A stretch of DNA of 11,836 nucleotides from the NCBI GenBank assembly GCA_902772945.1, contig CACYCU010000156.1, forward strand, positions 1 to 11,836. The letters are read 5' to 3'. A model generated the notes under the pieces. The model saw only the letters and a list, made by a program, of their open reading frames with translations, was not told the origin of the DNA and searched no databases. The position numbers and the translations under genes were made by a program. Positions 1-6,869 of the stretch are shown here, one piece after another; the stretch's first letter is position 1; each line of letters opens with the position of its first letter. Source of the DNA: an uncultured bacterium. GTDB taxonomy: Bacteria > Cyanobacteriota > Vampirovibrionia > Gastranaerophilales > Gastranaerophilaceae.

Positions 1-291
1 AGCAGACAAATCGAGGCTGCACGTCGTGCAATGACTCGTGAAATCAAACGTGGCGGTAACGTTTGGATTAAAATATTCCCTGATAAGCCGATTACAGCAA
101 AACCTGCTGAAACTCGTATGGGATCAGGAAAAGGTAATTTAGAATACTGGGTAGCAGTTGTAAAACCAAACAGAATTCTTTTTGAACTTGATTATTTCGA
201 TAGAAGTGTCGCTGTTCATGCATTAGAATTGGCTGCTCAAAAGTTACCAATTAAAGTAAAAATCGTAGAAAAAGCGAAATTAGAAGCGTAA
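1..291 (+). CDS. rplP: 50S ribosomal protein L16, 5' end outside window
   Basis: L16 is a large-subunit protein that binds 23S rRNA near the peptidyl-transferase centre and helps position A-site tRNA. The reading frame is open from base 1, giving 96 visible residues. Roughly the first 40 of a usual ~137 are missing, so the real start lies upstream. Recognisable family blocks are the [13 protein letters not shown] segment at the start, [17 protein letters not shown], the [19 protein letters not shown] motif and a C-terminal helix ending in lysines. It is followed 19 nt later by rpmC, the standard S10-operon order. An ATG at 31 is internal and not the start. Identification is secure. Confidence 0.97.
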   Translation, partial: SRQIEAARRAMTREIKRGGNVWIKIFPDKPITAKPAETRMGSGKGNLEYWVAVVKPNRILFELDYFDRSVAVHALELAAQKLPIKVKIVEKAKLEA

Positions 292-310
292 TAATAAAGG
301 AAAATAAAAA

Positions 311-505
311 ATGAAATTAGATGAAATGCGCGAGAAATCAATAGATGAGTTAAAAAGTGCAATAGTTGATTGGAAAAAAGATTTATTCAATTATAAATTA
401 CAACTTTCAACTCACAAATTAGAAAATACAGCGTTGATTTCTAAAACAAAAAAACTTATAGCTCAAGCTAAAACTGTAATTAAACAAAAAGAAGTTAATA
501 ACTAG
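311..505 (+). CDS. rpmC: 50S ribosomal protein L29
   Basis: L29 is a small two-helix protein at the exit-tunnel rim of the large subunit, next to L23, where nascent-chain factors dock. The 64-aa product has the usual length and begins MKLDEMREKSIDELKSAI, followed by an LFNYKLQLSTHKLENT core matching the family pattern of a helical hairpin with a conserved L-F-x-L-R/K-x-Q-x-x-T-x-x-L segment. The ATG follows an AAGGAAA site at 297-303. It lies 19 nt after rplP, and its stop codon overlaps the ribosome-binding site of rpsQ, so the two are probably translationally linked. Confidence 0.96.
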   Translation: MKLDEMREKSIDELKSAIVDWKKDLFNYKLQLSTHKLENTALISKTKKLIAQAKTVIKQKEVNN

Positions 506-514
506 GAGAATAAA

Positions 515-760
515 ATGCCTAAGAAGGAAAAACAAGGTGTAGTAATAAGCAACAAAATGGACAAAACAATTGTCGTAAAAGTAGCAAGTTATGAACCACA
601 CCCAAAATACAAAAAAATCATGGAATCAAACAAAAACTACAAAGCTCATGATGAACAAAATGTTTGTAATGAAGGTGATACTGTCAGAATTGTTGAATCA
701 AGACCAATTTCTGGCGGCAAACGTTGGACATTAGCTGAAGTAGTTGAAAAAGCACGTTAG
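515..760 (+). CDS. rpsQ: 30S ribosomal protein S17
   Basis: S17 is an OB-fold protein that binds 16S rRNA in the 5' domain and is needed early in 30S assembly. The 81-aa product begins MPKKEKQGVVISNKMDKTIVV and carries the typical block HPKYKK, followed by KAHDEQNVCNEGDTVRI and the SRPISGGKRWTLAEVVEKA ending. The ribosome-binding site AGGAG at 504-508 overlaps the rpmC stop. It is the last gene of the S10 half of the cluster. A 154-nt gap rich in stem-loops follows before rplN, at the point where many bacteria have the S10/spc operon boundary. Confidence 0.96.
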   Translation: MPKKEKQGVVISNKMDKTIVVKVASYEPHPKYKKIMESNKNYKAHDEQNVCNEGDTVRIVESRPISGGKRWTLAEVVEKAR

Positions 761-763
761 TAC

Positions 764-895
764 TTAATGAGCCGGAGGCTAATTCCGTAGAAACGTGTTT
801 TGAACTCGTTTTGGAACCTCTGAAACGAAGTTTCAAAGGACATCATTAATAAGATTAATGCGCTGTCAAAGAAAAGTAGGTTGGATGTATCCAAC
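764..895 (+). other. Candidate structured RNA leader between rpsQ and rplN, with alternative helices
   Basis: This gap has no gene but can fold extensively. TTAATGA (764-770) pairs with TCATTAA (843-849) and would close a multi-branch structure. Inside it are GCC 771-773 with GGC 777-779; TTCC 783-786 with GGAA 813-816, plus AAACG 791-795 with CGTTT 807-811; and a hairpin with CCT 817-819, TGAAAC 821-826, GTTTCA 830-835 and AGG 837-839. The closing strand also pairs locally: CATTAAT 844-850 with ATTAATG 854-860, so the two helices exclude each other. A last hairpin, GTTGGA 880-885 with TCCAAC 890-895, sits just before the rplN ribosome-binding site. No U-run follows, so it is not a plain terminator. 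Folding was done by eye, and function is an inference. Confidence 0.5.
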
Positions 896-914
896 AAAGT
901 AAAGGAAAAGAACA

Positions 915-1283
915 ATGATACAACAAGAAACAAGATTAGAAGTAGCAGATAACACAGGTGCAAAAGAACTATTGTGTATCCGTGTTATGGGTAGCTCAAA
1001 TAAAAAATTTGCAGCAGTAGGCGACGAAATCGTGGCTGCCGTAAAGGATGCTAACCCTAATATGCCTGTAAAAAAATCTGAAGTTGTTAGAGCTGTTGTT
1101 GTTAGAACAAAAGCTGATATCAAACGTGCAGACGGATCTGTTATCAGATTTGACGAAAATGCAGCAGTAATTATCAACAAAGACGGCAACCCTCGTGGAA
1201 CTCGTGTTTTTGGACCTGTTGCACGTGAACTTAGAGACAAAGGATATATGAAAATTATATCTCTTGCTCCGGAAGTTATTTAG
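915..1283 (+). CDS. rplN: 50S ribosomal protein L14
   Basis: L14 is a beta-barrel protein of the large subunit at the interface with 16S rRNA helix 14. The 122-aa product has the normal length. It shows the conserved start [18 protein letters not shown], the [14 protein letters not shown] block, [20 protein letters not shown] and the closing [24 protein letters not shown]. An AAGGA site at 902-906 precedes the ATG with 8 nt spacing. The gene follows a long structured gap, so it may be the start of a separately controlled spc segment. Another structured gap of 126 nt follows it. Confidence 0.97.
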   Translation: MIQQETRLEVADNTGAKELLCIRVMGSSNKKFAAVGDEIVAAVKDANPNMPVKKSEVVRAVVVRTKADIKRADGSVIRFDENAAVIINKDGNPRGTRVFGPVARELRDKGYMKIISLAPEVI

Positions 1284-1388
1284 CTCTTAAAGAAGTGTTT
1301 GCACTAATTTAGAGATAAATAATCCCGAACTAGTTTCGGGATCTAAGGAAAATACAAAGTACGCCCGATAAAGCCTATCGGTTCCGTA
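1284..1388 (+). other. Three tandem stem-loops between rplN and rplX
   Basis: Right after the rplN stop come three hairpins. (1) CTCT 1284-1287 pairs with AGAG 1311-1314, enclosing AGTG 1294-1297 and CACT 1302-1305. (2) ATCCCGAA 1322-1329 pairs with TTCGGGAT 1335-1342. (3) CCGATA 1365-1370 pairs with TATCGG 1376-1381, extended by TACG 1360-1363 with CGTA 1385-1388. None has a following U-run, so none is a standard intrinsic terminator. They could protect transcript ends, bind a ribosomal protein, or be remnants of dispersed repeats. Seen by eye only. Confidence 0.45.
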
Positions 1389-1409
1389 TAAAAAATGGAG
1401 AAAAGTAAA

Positions 1410-1751
1410 ATGGCAGACAAAAAGAAAAGCTTGCATATCAAAAACTCTGATAGAGTAATGATTATTGCTGGTAAGGATAAAGGCAAAAGCGGTAACATTA
1501 AAAAAGTAAATTCAAACGACGGTACCGTTTTAGTTGAAGGTTTGAATATGGCTACAAAGGCTCAAAAACCTCAACCAATGGCCGGCATTCAAGGCGGTTT
1601 AATCAAGGTTGAAGCTCCTGTTGATGCTTCTAACGTTATGGTTATTTGCCCTGCTTGCGAAAAACCGACAAGGATCAAACACGCTGTTGTTGATGGCAAA
1701 AAAGTTCGTGTTTGTAAAAAATGTGGTGAACAATTAGATGCTAAATTATAG
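1410..1751 (+). CDS. rplX: 50S ribosomal protein L24
   Basis: L24 is an assembly-initiator protein that binds the 5' region of 23S rRNA near the tunnel exit. The KOW motif is clear near residues 12-40 (SDRVMIIAGKDKGKSG then NIKKVN), followed by VEGLNMATKAQKP. The C-terminal part carries a zinc-ribbon-like pair, CPAC and CKKC. I chose ATG 1410 rather than the in-frame ATG at 1395, because GGAG at 1397-1400 lies 9 nt upstream of 1410 and the protein then begins MADKKKS as expected; this gives 113 aa. rplE follows after 26 nt. The preceding 126-nt gap is unusual within an spc cluster. Confidence 0.95.
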   Translation: MADKKKSLHIKNSDRVMIIAGKDKGKSGNIKKVNSNDGTVLVEGLNMATKAQKPQPMAGIQGGLIKVEAPVDASNVMVICPACEKPTRIKHAVVDGKKVRVCKKCGEQLDAKL

Positions 1752-1777
1752 TGTCGCAGAATTAAGGAAATTGAAAA

Positions 1778-2338
1778 ATGGCAACAAAAACAAAAAGCTT
1801 AAAAACAAAATATCAAGAGGAAATTATTCCTGCATTGAAAGAAAAATTTGGTTACAAAAATATTAACCAAGTTCCAAAACTTCACAAAATAGTATTGAAT
1901 ATGGGTGTTGGCGAAGCTTCACACAATTCAAAAATAGCAGAAGTAATCGAAGGTCAATTGACAAAGATTGCAGGACAAAAATGTGTAGTTACGAAAGCAA
2001 AGAAATCAATAGCTTCTTATAAATTAAGAGAAGGTATGCCGGTTGGAGCTATGGTAACACTTCGCGGCGAAAGAATGTATGATTTCTTGCAAAAACTTAT
2101 TTGTGTTGTACTCCCGAGAATTCGTGACTTTAGAGGTATATCTCCAAAGAGTTTCGACGGACGTGGAAACTATACATTAGGTTTGAAAGAACAAGCATTA
2201 TTCCCTGAAATTACATATGAAGAAGTTGATTTGGTAAAAGGTATGAACGTATCTGTTATCACAACTGCTGAAACTGATGATGAAGCAAGAGAATTGCTAA
2301 AATTATTAGGTATGCCTTTTAAGGGTATGAATAAATAA
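1778..2338 (+). CDS. rplE: 50S ribosomal protein L5
   Basis: L5 binds 5S rRNA and contacts P-site tRNA and the small subunit through the central protuberance. The 186-aa product has the normal length (about 180). Diagnostic blocks are [14 protein letters not shown], the [22 protein letters not shown] segment, [21 protein letters not shown] and the closing [20 protein letters not shown]. The start is supported by AAGGAA at 1764-1769, 8 nt before the ATG. In most spc operons rpsN and rpsH follow within a few bases. Here a 109-nt gap separates it from rpsN. Confidence 0.97.
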   Translation: MATKTKSLKTKYQEEIIPALKEKFGYKNINQVPKLHKIVLNMGVGEASHNSKIAEVIEGQLTKIAGQKCVVTKAKKSIASYKLREGMPVGAMVTLRGERMYDFLQKLICVVLPRIRDFRGISPKSFDGRGNYTLGLKEQALFPEITYEEVDLVKGMNVSVITTAETDDEARELLKLLGMPFKGMNK

Positions 2339-2377
2339 TTTGAATGGTTTAACGGTTGTAAAGTTGAATGGTTCAAA
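2339..2377 (+). repeat. Short direct and inverted repeat in rplE-rpsN gap
   Basis: The 10-mer TTGAATGGTT occurs at 2340-2349 and again at 2364-2373, a 24-bp period. TTTGAA at 2339-2344 and TTCAAA at 2372-2377 can pair around the whole segment. The rest of the 109-nt gap up to the rpsN ribosome-binding site is A-rich with no other signal I can support. Possible weak mRNA structure; function unknown. Confidence 0.35.
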
Positions 2378-2447
2378 TATGTAGTTCGGGTTTATTAATC
2401 TGACGAAATAAAACAAAAATAATACAAAACAAATAAAGGAGAAATTC

Positions 2448-2654
2448 ATGGCTAAGAAAGCGATGATAAACAAAGAACTAAAAAGAGAAGCTCTTGTAGC
2501 AGCAGGAAAATATCCCGCAGTAAGACTTCACAACAGATGCTCTATCTGCGGCAGACCTCATGGCTACCATAGAGATTTCGGTCTTTGCAGAATTTGTTTA
2601 CGAAAAATGGCTCATGAAGGCTTGTTGCCGGGTGTTACCAAAGCTAGCTGGTAA
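2448..2654 (+). CDS. rpsN: 30S ribosomal protein S14, zinc-binding (C+) type
   Basis: S14 is a late-assembly protein of the 30S head. The short 68-aa product carries the zinc knuckle as CSIC and CRIC around a [12 protein letters not shown] core, and ends in the family signature PGVTKASW. Four cysteines define the C+ or type Z form (sometimes called rpsZ). It is about 7 residues longer than the usual 61-aa form, with an N-terminal stretch ([15 protein letters not shown]) that recalls the start of the long cysteine-free form. AGGAG at 2437-2441 lies 6 nt before the ATG. It is the last gene of this ribosomal cluster: a strong terminator follows instead of rpsH. Confidence 0.96.
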   Translation: MAKKAMINKELKREALVAAGKYPAVRLHNRCSICGRPHGYHRDFGLCRICLRKMAHEGLLPGVTKASW

Positions 2655-2683
2655 TTGGATATAACAAGTTGAGTCGACACAAC

Positions 2684-2713
2684 AAAAAAGAGCCCGTAAT
2701 GGGTTCTTTTTTT
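2684..2713 (+). terminator. Intrinsic terminator ending the ribosomal-protein cluster
   Basis: A 12-bp stem (2684-2695 with 2701-2712, one G-U pair) has a 5-nt loop and runs into a T tract. The core pairs CCC with GGG. It lies 30 nt after the rpsN stop and should end plus-strand transcription of the cluster. Confidence 0.85.
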
Positions 2714-2739
2714 AGCCATATAGCTATAAAACGGAACTA

Positions 2740-2768
2740 TTATTAATAGAAAAATTACCATCTATGAT
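2740..2768 (+). promoter_or_regulatory. Possible promoter of the small LuxR-type gene
   Basis: TATGAT at 2763-2768 fits a -10 element (5 of 6). TTATTA at 2740-2745, 17 bp upstream, is only a poor -35 match. Because the terminator at 2684-2713 isolates the gene from the ribosomal cluster, some promoter is needed here. Confidence 0.3.
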
Positions 2769-2793
2769 ATCTTAAGAATATGGAGAATGAAAG

Positions 2794-2988
2794 ATGGTAA
2801 GATTGACACCAAGAGAAACAACTATTTTAAAAGATATTGTTAAAGGTTTGTCATATAAAGAAATGGCAAAAAAAGAATTTATTACAATACATACGGTAAA
2901 AGCACATGTTGCATCTATTATAAGAAAATTTAATGCTAAAAACAGGGCAGAAGCTGTATATTTGGCTGTAAAAGAGAGTATAATTTAA
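2794..2988 (+). CDS. Stand-alone LuxR/GerE-type helix-turn-helix protein
   Basis: The 64-aa protein is almost exactly one LuxR_C/GerE DNA-binding domain, with no receiver or ligand-sensing domain. Residues 4-60 carry the pattern: LTPRETTILKDIVKGLSYKEMA, then the recognition-helix region ITIHTVKAHVASIIRKF and NAKNRAEAVYLAV. Conserved family positions (the TPRE start, the G-S-KE turn, the HTVK-H-I-KF core) are all present. GGAG at 2782-2785 lies 8 nt before the ATG. It is a single gene between two terminators, convergent with clpC. It is probably a transcription regulator that dimerises through the last helix, like GerE itself; its targets cannot be read from the sequence. The open frame and well-conserved motif argue against a decayed fragment. 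Confidence 0.85.
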   Translation: MVRLTPRETTILKDIVKGLSYKEMAKKEFITIHTVKAHVASIIRKFNAKNRAEAVYLAVKESII

Positions 2989-3001
2989 AATTATATATAA
3001 T

Positions 3002-3027
3002 AAAAAAACCGCCTAAGCGGTTTTTTT
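3002..3027. terminator. Bidirectional terminator between LuxR-type gene and clpC
   Basis: A perfect 11-bp stem (3002-3012 with 3017-3027) has a CTAA tetraloop. The A tract on one side and T tract on the other make it work in both directions. Its edge overlaps the clpC stop codon at 3026-3028, so it serves both convergent genes. Confidence 0.9.
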
Positions 3028-5533
3028 ATTGTGTAATTTCTTCAGGAGTTTCTGAAGTTTCAGTTTTGCGTCCTCGCTTAGCTTTTTTTTCAAAAGCAAT
3101 TTTGTCATCAACAAGCTTCATAACAATAGTATCTCCAGGATGATATTTGCCGGAGAGTATTTCTTCAGCAAGTTCGTCTTCAACTTTACGCTGAATTAGT
3201 CTTCTCAATGGTCTTGCGCCATATGCCTCTGAATATCCGTTTTTAGCCAAATGATCTTTAACTTCATCAGTAACTTCAACAGATAACTCACGTTCTTTGA
3301 GACGTTTGAATAAGTCTTTTAACATTAAGTCGACAATTTGTCTGATTTCTTCTTGAGTCAGATGAGCAAATACAATCGTTTCATCTATACGATTTAAGAA
3401 TTCAGGTCTGAAAGCTTTTTTCATTTCTTCAGTTACTGTTTCTTTAAGTTTTTCGTATTTATCTTTTGTTTCATCTTCTGCTGTAGAGAAACCTAATTTG
3501 GATGTTGTTGTAATCATGCTTGCACCAACATTCGATGTCATAATAATTATTGTATTTTTGAAATTGATGTGACGTCCTTTAGCATCAGTTAAACGTCCGT
3601 CATCAAGGATTTGTAACATGATATTAAATACGTCAGGATGTGCCTTTTCAATTTCATCAAATAATACAACGCTATATGGTTTCTTTCTTATAAGTTCTGT
3701 TAAATGGCCACCGTCATCATAACCGACATATCCCGGAGGTGAACCAATAAGTTTTGCAGTTGAATGTTTTTCCATAAATTCTGACATATCAACTCTTATC
3801 ATATTATCTTCAGAACCAAAGACAGCTTCTGCAAGAGCTTTTGCAAGTTCTGTTTTACCAACACCTGTAGGGCCGCAGAAAATAAAGCTTCCGATAGGTC
3901 TATTGGGTGACTTTAGACCTACTCTGGCGCGTCTTATTGCTTTTGAAATTGCGACTACAGCGTCGTGTTGTCCTATAACTCTTGCATGTAGAGTATCTTC
4001 AAGTTTTAGCAATCTTTCGCTTTCACCTTCCGTTAATTTTGTTACTGGAACACCCGTCATTGTAGAAATAACTTCAGCAACATTTTCAGCTGTTACTGTT
4101 GGCTTGTTCGCTTCGTGTTCTTCTCTGTATTGTTGAGCCATTTCACGAATTCTATCTTTCATATCAGCTTCATCATCACGTAGTTGTGATGCTTTTTCGA
4201 ATTCTTGATTTCTTATGGCATCTTCTTTTTCCTTAATTATGCTTCTGAGCTCTTTTTCAAGTTCTTTACCTTCAGGTGAAAGATTTGAAACTTTCAATCT
4301 GACTTTTGAAGAAGCTTCATCAATAACGTCGATTGCTTTATCAGGTAAGAATCTATCTGTAATATATTTACTTGATAATTGAACAGCAGCAACAATAGCT
4401 TCGTCTGAAATAATTAATTTGTGGTGTTCTTCGTATTTTGGTTTTAAGCCTTTAATGATTTCAATAGATTCTTCTATAGAAGGTTCTTCAATAACAACAG
4501 ATTGAAAACGTCTTTCAAGAGCTGAATCTTTTTCGACATATTTTCTGTATTCGTCTGATGTTGTTGCACCGATAACTTGGATTTCTCCTCTAGATAGAGC
4601 CGGTTTCAGAATATTGGCAGCATCAATAGCACCTTCTGCCGCACCTGCACCAATCAATGTATGCATTTCATCAATAACAAGAATAATATTACCGGCTTGT
4701 CTGATTTCATCCATAATTTTTTTCAAACGTTCTTCAAATTCACCACGATATTTTGTGCCGGCAACCAAAAGTCCCATATCAAGTTGGATAACTTTTTTAC
4801 CGTCTAAAATATCAGGAACTTCAGCGTTAACAATTCTTATGGCTAAACCTTCTGCTATAGCTGTTTTACCAACACCCGGTTCACCTAACAATACAGGATT
4901 ATTTTTCGTACGACGTGCAAGGATTTGAATTACACGCTCAATTTCTTTTTCTCTGCCTACTACAGGATCAAGTCTAAGTTCTTGAGCTGCAAGTGTAAGA
5001 TCTCTGCCAAATTCATCCAAGCTTGGAGTTTTTGTTTTTCCGCTTGATGAACTTGATGATGAACTTGATGATGAGCCTGATGATACTGATTGTGGTTTGG
5101 ATTCACCAAGCATTTTTACAACATTGCTTCTGATTTTGTTCAAATCAACGCCTAAATTTTCAAGTACTCGAGCTGCAACTCCTTCTCCCTCTCTGATTAG
5201 TCCCAGCAAAAGGTGTTCGGTTCCTATATAATTGTGTCCTAATTGTCTTGCTTCATCCCAAGATAATTCCAAAACTCTTTTAGCTCTGGGTGTAAAAGGT
5301 ATTTCGACGGCAACAAAACCTGAACCTCTGCCGATAATTTTTTCGACTTCAGCTCTTGCGTCTTTAAGATTGACTCCCATAGATTTTAAAGTTTTAGCTG
5401 CGACACCCGTACCTTCTCCGATCAAACCCAAAAGAACCTGTTCGGTTCCGACAAAGTTATGACCTAAACGGCGAGCTTCTTCTTGAGCAAGCATAATAAC
5501 TTTTATAGCTTTTTCCGTAAAACGTTCAAACAT
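3026..5533 (-). CDS. clpC: ATP-dependent Clp protease ATP-binding subunit ClpC
   Basis: ClpC is a hexameric AAA+ unfoldase that feeds proteins into ClpP. In the 835-aa product, two N-domain repeats cover residues 1-70 and 77-144. A serine-rich linker lies at about 149-164. D1 has Walker A GEPGVGKT (217-224) and Walker B VIDEMH. A short UVR-like coiled middle domain lies near 440-475. D2 has Walker A GPTGVGKT (554-561) and Walker [12 protein letters not shown]. The ClpP-docking loop is LGF at 680-682. All catalytic motifs are intact. The N-domain is strikingly cyanobacterial/plastid-like. The start is backed by AGGAG 8 nt upstream and a good promoter. clpP and adaptor genes are not in the window. 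The linker is encoded by a 12-bp tandem repeat. Confidence 0.97.
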   Translation of the reverse strand: MFERFTEKAIKVIMLAQEEARRLGHNFVGTEQVLLGLIGEGTGVAAKTLKSMGVNLKDARAEVEKIIGRGSGFVAVEIPFTPRAKRVLELSWDEARQLGHNYIGTEHLLLGLIREGEGVAARVLENLGVDLNKIRSNVVKMLGESKPQSVSSGSSSSSSSSSSSGKTKTPSLDEFGRDLTLAAQELRLDPVVGREKEIERVIQILARRTKNNPVLLGEPGVGKTAIAEGLAIRIVNAEVPDILDGKKVIQLDMGLLVAGTKYRGEFEERLKKIMDEIRQAGNIILVIDEMHTLIGAGAAEGAIDAANILKPALSRGEIQVIGATTSDEYRKYVEKDSALERRFQSVVIEEPSIEESIEIIKGLKPKYEEHHKLIISDEAIVAAVQLSSKYITDRFLPDKAIDVIDEASSKVRLKVSNLSPEGKELEKELRSIIKEKEDAIRNQEFEKASQLRDDEADMKDRIREMAQQYREEHEANKPTVTAENVAEVISTMTGVPVTKLTEGESERLLKLEDTLHARVIGQHDAVVAISKAIRRARVGLKSPNRPIGSFIFCGPTGVGKTELAKALAEAVFGSEDNMIRVDMSEFMEKHSTAKLIGSPPGYVGYDDGGHLTELIRKKPYSVVLFDEIEKAHPDVFNIMLQILDDGRLTDAKGRHINFKNTIIIMTSNVGASMITTTSKLGFSTAEDETKDKYEKLKETVTEEMKKAFRPEFLNRIDETIVFAHLTQEEIRQIVDLMLKDLFKRLKERELSVEVTDEVKDHLAKNGYSEAYGARPLRRLIQRKVEDELAEEILSGKYHPGDTIVMKLVDDKIAFEKKAKRGRKTETSETPEEITQ
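5042..5086 (-). repeat. 12-bp tandem repeat encoding the ClpC polyserine linker
   Basis: On the plus strand, two perfect 12-bp units (5051-5062 and 5063-5074) are flanked by degenerate copies at about 5042-5050 and 5075-5086. On the coding strand the unit reads TCA TCA TCA AGT, all serine. Because 12 is a multiple of 3, slippage would lengthen or shorten the linker by four serines without breaking the frame. Confidence 0.75.
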
Positions 5534-5559
5534 TTAATTAGCTCCTATCTTCTTGTGTT

Positions 5560-5588
5560 ATTTTACACGAAAAACAAAAAAGTTTCAA
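5560..5588 (-). promoter_or_regulatory. clpC promoter
   Basis: On the minus strand, TTGAAA (5583-5588) and TAAAAT (5560-5565) are separated by 17 bp and lie about 27 bp upstream of the start codon. Each hexamer matches the housekeeping sigma consensus at 5 of 6 positions. I see no CIRCE (TTAGCACTC-N9-GAGTGCTAA) and no CtsR heptad repeats near it. Confidence 0.65.
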
Positions 5589-5648
5589 GGTGTTAAGATA
5601 TATCATTTGGTGGATATCACTATATAGAAATTAAGTTATATTAAAATT

Positions 5649-6869
5649 ATGGCAACATACAAATATAAGGCATTAAAAGAGAATAAGACTATAATTGAAG
5701 GTGAAATCGAGGCACTTTCGCTTAGAGAAGCAAGAGAAAAAATTAGAGTTTTAGGATTTATTCCTACAAAAGTTTATTCTGAAGAATTACCTGAGTCTGT
5801 AAAGGTTGAAAAACCTGAGGTTAAGACTAAGCGTTTGTCACTTGCCCAAAAAATAGCTTTTACTTCAGAATTAGAAGTTCTTTTGTCATCCGGAATTTCT
5901 ATTTTGGATGCATTAAATTCAATTGGTATGAATGCTTTTGATGAACAAATAAAGGAAATTGCGCAAAATCTTGAAAAAGGTGTGATGTCCGGAATGACTT
6001 TTGCGCACAGTATGAGCTCATTGTATCAAAATGCGTTTGGTAATGTATACATTGCACTTGTTCAAACAGGTGAAGATGCGGGTGAGCTTGAAGTTACTCT
6101 TGGCAGAATGTTAGAATTATTAAGAAAACAAGATTCTATAAAAGGTCGAATAATAAAAGCATCTATTTATCCTGCAATTTTGATTGTAATGATGTTGGCA
6201 CTGGTGATTTTGTTTGCAAAATATGTTTTTCCTGCATTTGCTGGCTTGATGGCATTTAATGGCCAAGACTTACCTGTTTTAGCTGCATCAATTATCGGGA
6301 CGATGAATTTTATAAATAAATTTTGGTGGTTGGTTTTAATAGTAATTGGTGCAGGTTGTGGTGCGATTGTTCAGTTGTTTAAAACTCCTGAAATTAAGAG
6401 CAAGTGGGATGAATTTATTTTAAAAGTGCCTGTAGTATCTGAATTTGTAAGATATATAAATTTATCAAATTTCATGTCAGTTTTGCATGTTTCGTATGAG
6501 GCAGGCTTGCCTATTATATCAGGATTAGAGCTCGCAAACAAAACTGTCGGAAATTATAATATTAAAACGAAAATATTTAATTCAATAAATATTATAAGGA
6601 GCGGAAAAGGTTTGTCTGAGGCATTTAGGAAAACAGGAGCAATTCCTAGTTCTCTTTTGAGTATGATTTCTGCCGGTGAAAAATCTGGAACTTTAGGAAA
6701 AATGTTTAAGGATGCAGCAGATGTGATTGATAAAAAAGTAGACATGGCACTTGAGGCTATGACCAGGTTGTTTGAACCTACTGTAATTATAATAATAGCA
6801 GTAGGCGTTTTGTTTTTGGCAATTGCATTTTATCAAGCCTATTTTGGAATGTTAAATTCATTATTTTGA
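5649..6869 (+). CDS. Type II secretion / type IV pilus inner-membrane protein, GspF/PilC family
   Basis: GspF/PilC proteins form the inner-membrane platform that links the assembly ATPase to pseudopilin polymerisation. The 406-aa product has the normal length and layout. A soluble N-terminus starts MATYKYKAL, with the usual EIEALSLREAREKIRVLGFIPTKV-like block. The first F domain covers about 65-190 (LLSSGISILDAL; VQTGEDAGELEVTL) and the second about 265-395 (EAGLPIISGLELA; ISAGEKSGTLGKMF), with membrane helices near 174-196, 225-243 and 378-397. There is no convincing Shine-Dalgarno site. A TATATT hexamer at 5637-5642 is only 6 nt before the ATG, so the mRNA could be leaderless. The usual gspE/pilB and pilT partners are not in the window. 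Its exact system (secretion or pilus) cannot be decided here. Confidence 0.93.
   Translation: MATYKYKALKENKTIIEGEIEALSLREAREKIRVLGFIPTKVYSEELPESVKVEKPEVKTKRLSLAQKIAFTSELEVLLSSGISILDALNSIGMNAFDEQIKEIAQNLEKGVMSGMTFAHSMSSLYQNAFGNVYIALVQTGEDAGELEVTLGRMLELLRKQDSIKGRIIKASIYPAILIVMMLALVILFAKYVFPAFAGLMAFNGQDLPVLAASIIGTMNFINKFWWLVLIVIGAGCGAIVQLFKTPEIKSKWDEFILKVPVVSEFVRYINLSNFMSVLHVSYEAGLPIISGLELANKTVGNYNIKTKIFNSINIIRSGKGLSEAFRKTGAIPSSLLSMISAGEKSGTLGKMFKDAADVIDKKVDMALEAMTRLFEPTVIIIIAVGVLFLAIAFYQAYFGMLNSLF

Noticed and set aside
866..1240. Long minus-strand open frame opposite rplN
   Set aside because: It is a shadow of the rplN coding strand, with no ribosome-binding site and no recognisable protein.
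1322..1342. Hairpin after rplN as an intrinsic terminator
   Set aside because: The stem is good, but the following bases are mixed with no T-run, and rplX continues in the same direction.
1395..1409. Earlier ATG for rplX at 1395
   Set aside because: It lies directly at the ribosome-binding site GGAG that serves ATG 1410, and the extra residues MEKSK do not belong to L24.
3903..5462. Plus-strand open frames inside clpC
   Set aside because: They are antisense shadows of an intact, fully recognisable ClpC.
5534..5648. CIRCE or CtsR operator upstream of clpC
   Set aside because: Looked for the 9-bp CIRCE arms and for tandem GGTCAAA-type heptads. Neither is present.
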